A DNA stretch of 64,000 nucleotides from Lates calcarifer (taxonomy: Eukaryota > Chordata > Actinopteri > Centropomidae). The notes under the pieces are model-generated. The model saw only the letters and a program-made list of their open reading frames with translations. It was not told the origin of the DNA and ran no database searches. The stretch spans positions 19,335,504 through 19,399,503 of the forward strand of contig NC_066847.1 of NCBI RefSeq assembly GCF_001640805.2, read 5' to 3'. Shown in pieces: positions 63,620 through 64,000 of this stretch; positions within the stretch are counted from its first letter, which is position 1, and each line of letters opens with the position of its first letter. The translations under genes and the position numbers were made by a program.

Positions 63620-64000
63620 CCTTTTGCCCCTGTAAAATGACAACATTGTTAATACTATGTGTGTTATGTTAAGTAATGTGGCTTTTCTACTTAATTAAAG
63701 AGCTGAAATGAAAGGTCTGATATGTGGAATTATTTCCAAAGACTTAAATAGCTACTGCATTAATAGTGTGTGTAGGTAGGTATGTGTTCCAGTGGTGTAA
63801 TGATTTTTACATATCAGTCCTCTTCACTATGCCCTTAATAACATAAATACATTTGAATATTTTTCGTGTAGGATTTATTCATTTATTCATTAGCTCCTGG
63901 TGAAAAGTCAAAGTTTACCAATTTAAAATTAAAGTTCCAGTGACTTATTCAGCAATATAATAATCCGTGTCGTTTAATATGTTTAAATGATTTTTTTTTT
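63620..64000. other. Intergenic end of window
   Basis: AT-rich sequence. No gene, exon or recognised repeat. Confidence 0.5.

Overview
The window is vertebrate nuclear DNA, most likely from a spiny-rayed (percomorph) teleost. Coding sequence is sparse and split into short GT-AG exons. Introns reach 15 kb. CA/TG, GA and TA microsatellites are common, and many intergenic and intronic stretches match dispersed repeats I recognise from percomorph genomes. Only two protein-coding genes can be supported, and both were rebuilt by hand from splice sites, reading phase and recall of their vertebrate orthologues.

Positions 230-2911, minus strand: rpl34, the large-subunit ribosomal protein eL34. Four coding exons join to exactly 117 codons, the vertebrate length. 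They are preceded by a short non-coding first exon with a pyrimidine-tract (TOP-like) start and an ETS motif. Positions 3020-11000 are intergenic, AT-rich and repeat-bearing, with no gene that I can support.

Positions about 11100-53750, plus strand: slc24a2 (NCKX2), the K+-dependent Na+/Ca2+ exchanger of neurons and cone photoreceptors. It has a 5' leader exon, a second exon carrying the start codon and the N-terminal half, and ten further coding exons, ending in a 3.5-kb 3' UTR with tandem AATAAA signals. Without the microexon the protein is 641 aa; with it, 646 aa. The ion-binding acidic residues of both alpha repeats are intact. The region coding the cytosolic loop is assembled from several small exons. 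They include the 51-nt (17 aa) exon that I recall as alternatively spliced in mammals, and a 15-nt microexon with strong splice sites that I do not recognise from the mammalian protein. The leader holds three upstream ORFs.

Positions 53760-64000: intergenic, with several MITE-like repeats, a perfect 20-bp hairpin, a long TA microsatellite and a CpG-richer patch near 62000 that could be the 5' end of another transcription unit.

The two genes have unrelated jobs (translation; Ca2+ extrusion) and are simply neighbours. I found no new multi-gene system. The observations most worth checking are splicing and leader features of slc24a2.
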